Origin: JBBSHJ01 sp038253135
GTDB taxonomy: Bacteria; Actinomycetota; Actinomycetes; Mycobacteriales; QHCD01
DNA length: 14,795 bases
NCBI GenBank assembly: GCA_038253135.1
Contig: JBBSHJ010000082.1
Span: 1 to 14,795 of the forward strand
Direction of reading: 5' to 3'
The position numbers were made by a program, and so were the translations under genes. Shown piece by piece: positions 12,568 through 14,795 of the stretch. The number at the start of each line of letters is the position of its first letter. The first letter of the stretch is position 1. The notes below the pieces were generated by a model. It had not been told where the DNA came from and searched no databases. It was given only the letters and a program-made list of their open reading frames with translations.

Positions 12568-13647
12568 ATGGGAAAGATCCGTGTCGCCATCGTCGGCGTC
12601 GGCAACTGCGCCTCATCGCTCGTTCAGGGCGTGCACTACTACTGGGACGCCAACCCGGCGGCGCGGGTGCCCGGCCTGATGCACGTGAACTTCGGCGATT
12701 ACCACGTCAACGACCTGGACTTCGTCGCCGCGTTCGACATCGACGCCAAGAAGGTCGGCCGGGACCTCGCCGAGGCCATCAGCGGGAGCGAGAACAACAC
12801 CATCCGGATCGCCGAAGTACCGCCGACCGGAATCACGGTCCAGCGAGGTCATACCTACGACGGCTTCGGCCGCTACTACCGCGAGACGGTCCAGGAATCC
12901 GACGAGCAGCCGGTTGACGTCGTCACGGCGCTCAAGGATGCGCAGGCCGACGTGCTAGTCTCCTACCTGCCGGTGGGATCGGAGGATGCCGACCGCTTCT
13001 ACGCACAGTGCGCCATCGACGCAAAGGTCGCCTTTGTCAACGCACTGCCGGTCTTCATCGCCGGCACACCGGAATGGGCGGACAAATTCACCGCGGCCGG
13101 GGTGCCGATCATCGGCGACGACGTCAAGAGCCAGGTCGGCGCCACGATCACGCACCGCGTGCTGGCCAAGCTCTTCGAGGACCGCGGCGTCGTCCTTGAC
13201 CGCACGATGCAGCTCAACGTCGGCGGAAACATGGACTTCAAGAACATGCTCGAGCGTGACCGGCTCGAGTCCAAGAAGATCTCCAAGACGCAGTCCGTGA
13301 CATCGCAACTCTCGCATGACATCGGCAAGGACAATGTGCACATCGGCCCGTCCGATTACGTGGCGTGGCTCGACGACCGCAAATGGGCATATGTCCGCCT
13401 CGAGGGTCGCGCGTTCGGCGACGTGCCGTTGAATCTCGAATACAAGCTCGAGGTCTGGGACTCCCCCAACTCCGCCGGCATCATCATCGACGCCGTCCGG
13501 GCCGCGAAGATCGCTCAGGATCGAGGAATCGGTGGCCCGATCCTGTCAGCGTCGAGCTATTTCATGAAATCGCCTCCGGTCCAGTACAGCGATTCCGAGG
13601 CCCGCGACGCGGTCGAGCAGTTCATCCGCGGAGAAATCGAGCGATAA
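12568..13647 (+). CDS. ino1: Inositol-3-phosphate (myo-inositol-1-phosphate) synthase
   Basis: Converts glucose 6-phosphate to inositol phosphate with tightly bound NAD, the first step toward phosphatidylinositol, mycothiol and related actinobacterial compounds. The 359-residue length is normal for the short bacterial type. The NAD-binding glycine motif is VAIVGVGNCASSLVQG (Gly10, Gly12). Other family stretches are DFVAAFDIDAKKVGRDLAEA, VLVSYLPVGSEDADRFYAQC, VPIIGDDVKSQVGATITHRV, LNVGGNMDFKNMLERDRLES, SKKISKTQSV and LEYKLEVWDSPNSAGIIIDA. The end is VEQFIRGEIER. AAGGAG lies 7 bases before the ATG. It is cotranscribed with padR and converges on the gene at the window end, with a strong hairpin between them. 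Confidence 0.97.
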   Translation: MGKIRVAIVGVGNCASSLVQGVHYYWDANPAARVPGLMHVNFGDYHVNDLDFVAAFDIDAKKVGRDLAEAISGSENNTIRIAEVPPTGITVQRGHTYDGFGRYYRETVQESDEQPVDVVTALKDAQADVLVSYLPVGSEDADRFYAQCAIDAKVAFVNALPVFIAGTPEWADKFTAAGVPIIGDDVKSQVGATITHRVLAKLFEDRGVVLDRTMQLNVGGNMDFKNMLERDRLESKKISKTQSVTSQLSHDIGKDNVHIGPSDYVAWLDDRKWAYVRLEGRAFGDVPLNLEYKLEVWDSPNSAGIIIDAVRAAKIAQDRGIGGPILSASSYFMKSPPVQYSDSEARDAVEQFIRGEIER

Positions 13648-13668
13648 CTACACTGGCCTGAGCGACTT

Positions 13669-13696
13669 GGCCGCGCCGGACCCCTCCGGCGCGGCC
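13669..13696. terminator. Bidirectional terminator-like hairpin between convergent genes
   Basis: GGCCGCGCCGGA (13669-13680) and TCCGGCGCGGCC (13685-13696) form a perfect 12-bp stem around CCCC, 22 bases after the ino1 stop and 12 bases after the facing gene's stop. T-runs are short on both sides, as is common in actinobacteria. The position supports a shared terminator for both genes. Confidence 0.75.
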
Positions 13697-13707
13697 ATTG
13701 TCCACCC

Positions 13708-14795
13708 TCATCCTCCCGCGGCAATGACGATCTTGGTGATCGCCGCGTTCGAGATGGTGACGCGGGCATACCCCGTGACCTGGCTCATGTCGGTCACGCC
13801 GAGGTCGCTCGGCACGTAGTAGGGCGACTGATAGGTCTTCCCGAAACTCGCCGGCGAGATCCTGTCCGAGCTGCCGGCCAGGAGGCTCAGCCAGATCGGC
13901 GCCGTCATATAGGAGGCGCCCCCTCCGCTATAGGCCGGGATCACGAATTCGAGGTCCTTCGCCACGCCAACGCTCTTGGGCGATCCGACCGTCGTGTATT
14001 GCTCCGTGGTTCCTGGGACGATCGACTGGATCGTCACCTGGTCGGCGGAATTCTCCGATAGCCCGGTAAACCACACTCCCCACGTGCCGTCGGGCAAACC
14101 CGAGGCGGGCAGCAGGTCGCCCAGGCCGGTCCGGCCGATGTCGGTGCTGACTGTCTTTGCGATAAGAATGTTGTCGTCGGTGACCTCGAAGCGGTCGCCG
14201 CTCGCCTTCCAATACTGGATGACCGGAAATGATCCCTGAATGTAGGTGGGGAGGATCTTGGGATAGACCTCCGTGATCAGCTGTCCGGACTCGACCCGTG
14301 CCTCGTCGAAGAGGTAAGGGTATTGCCCGTTCAGGCCCGCGACCCCGACCGAGGCGTCGACGGTGACAATGTCGCCGTGCTCGTTGCGCACGAGCATTTG
14401 CCAGCTCCCGGAGATGTCGGCGAACATCGCGTAGCCGGCCTGGTGCCCGGAGCCGAGGGTCTGGGGGATCCCGAAGATCGGGTACGACGTCCCGTCCGGC
14501 ACGAGCAGGTCGGCCGACGGTGGCGCGGCCTGCTGCCGGTTGCCCGGATCGAAGTAATACGACGACGTCAGGTCCTTGCCCCACTCCGCGCCGGCGCGCT
14601 CGGACCACAGCTGCACGGAGCCGTCGACATCCGTGGCAACGGCGTCGTAGCCGCCCGCGACGGCGGCGACCGTCACGTGCCCGGTGGTGAGCGCCCGCAG
14701 CGCGCTGGTCGCGCTCGCCGTGTCCGTGTACGCCGCACTCGGCGCGCCCGGGGTCGTCGGAGGCGGGGTCGTCGGAGGCGGGGTCGTCGGAGGCG
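13708..14795 (-). CDS. C-terminal part of an unrecognised, probably exported protein with a Pro/Thr linker (5' end outside window)
   Basis: The last 362 residues of a longer protein. The frame stays open to the window edge, so the GTG at 14676 is not the true start. At the edge the product reads PPTTPPPTTPPPTTP, then GAPSAAYTDTASATSALRAL. Such linkers usually follow a signal peptide or membrane anchor in actinobacterial envelope proteins. The globular part is rich in beta-forming, Gly, Ser, Thr and aromatic residues: AVAGGYDAVATDVDGSVQLW, SSYYFDPGNRQQAAPPSADL, YAMFADISGSWQMLVRNEHG, LPTYIQGSFPVIQYWKASGD and TGYARVTISNAAITKIVIAA. I see no cysteine pair and no catalytic motif I can name. The pattern could be a binding or beta-propeller-like extracellular domain, but that is a guess. 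It converges on ino1. Confidence 0.75.
   Translation of the reverse strand, partial: PPTTPPPTTPPPTTPGAPSAAYTDTASATSALRALTTGHVTVAAVAGGYDAVATDVDGSVQLWSERAGAEWGKDLTSSYYFDPGNRQQAAPPSADLLVPDGTSYPIFGIPQTLGSGHQAGYAMFADISGSWQMLVRNEHGDIVTVDASVGVAGLNGQYPYLFDEARVESGQLITEVYPKILPTYIQGSFPVIQYWKASGDRFEVTDDNILIAKTVSTDIGRTGLGDLLPASGLPDGTWGVWFTGLSENSADQVTIQSIVPGTTEQYTTVGSPKSVGVAKDLEFVIPAYSGGGASYMTAPIWLSLLAGSSDRISPASFGKTYQSPYYVPSDLGVTDMSQVTGYARVTISNAAITKIVIAAGG
14750..14795. repeat. 15-bp tandem repeat coding for PPTTP
   Basis: Three exact copies of GGGGTCGTCGGAGGC (14750-14764, 14765-14779, 14780-14794) run to the window edge. On the minus strand each encodes one Pro/Thr pentapeptide of the linker. The array probably continues outside the window. 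Identity at the DNA level suggests recent slippage. Confidence 0.85.

Overview
This is GC-rich chromosomal DNA from an actinomycete. Evidence is the strong G/C bias at third codon positions, GTG starts, mRNAs that look leaderless, an actinobacterial DUF5318 protein, and a gene order matching the segment from ino1 (Rv0046c) to dnaB (Rv0058) of Mycobacterium tuberculosis. In that genus the segment lies within about 60 kb of oriC. I cannot assign a genus. No phage, transposase, CRISPR array, tRNA or rRNA was seen.

Layout. (1) 1-1379, minus: dnaB, replicative helicase, complete except perhaps for the last base of its stop codon. (2) 1380-1785: a dnaB leader and an intergenic cluster of DnaA-box-like 9-mers. 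(3) 1786-2833, plus: a VOC-family protein and a YciO-type YrdC protein, both apparently leaderless. They separate dnaB from rplI. (4) 2834-3234: probable decayed gene on the minus strand. (5) 5009 down to 3235, minus: rpsF-ssb-rpsR-rplI. Five tandem DnaA-box-like repeats lie between rpsF and ssb. (6) 5288-8675, plus: a class I methyltransferase, a 48-nt hairpin, an endonuclease IV-like AP endonuclease, an aminoglycoside-phosphotransferase-like kinase, and a P-loop kinase broken by a one-base frameshift. (7) 8732-8833: 5' remnant of an antibiotic-biosynthesis-monooxygenase-like gene. (8) 11561 down to 8926, minus: DUF5318 protein, GT87-type polytopic membrane protein, and a small membrane-anchored or secreted protein. 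(9) 11914-13647, plus: padR and ino1 (inositol-1-phosphate synthase), a two-gene operon. (10) 13708 to the window end, minus: the C-terminal 362 residues of an unrecognised, probably exported protein behind a Pro/Thr repeat linker.

How it fits together. Regions 1, 5, 8 and 9 are the conserved backbone: chromosome replication (DnaB, SSB), small- and large-subunit ribosomal proteins (S6, S18, L9), envelope glycan synthesis (GT87) and inositol supply (Ino1). Regions 3, 4, 6 and 7 look like accessory insertions with visible gene decay. The most interesting signal is regulatory. Groups of DnaA-box-like sequence sit upstream of both replication genes, dnaB and ssb, which suggests that the initiator DnaA may bind and control them.
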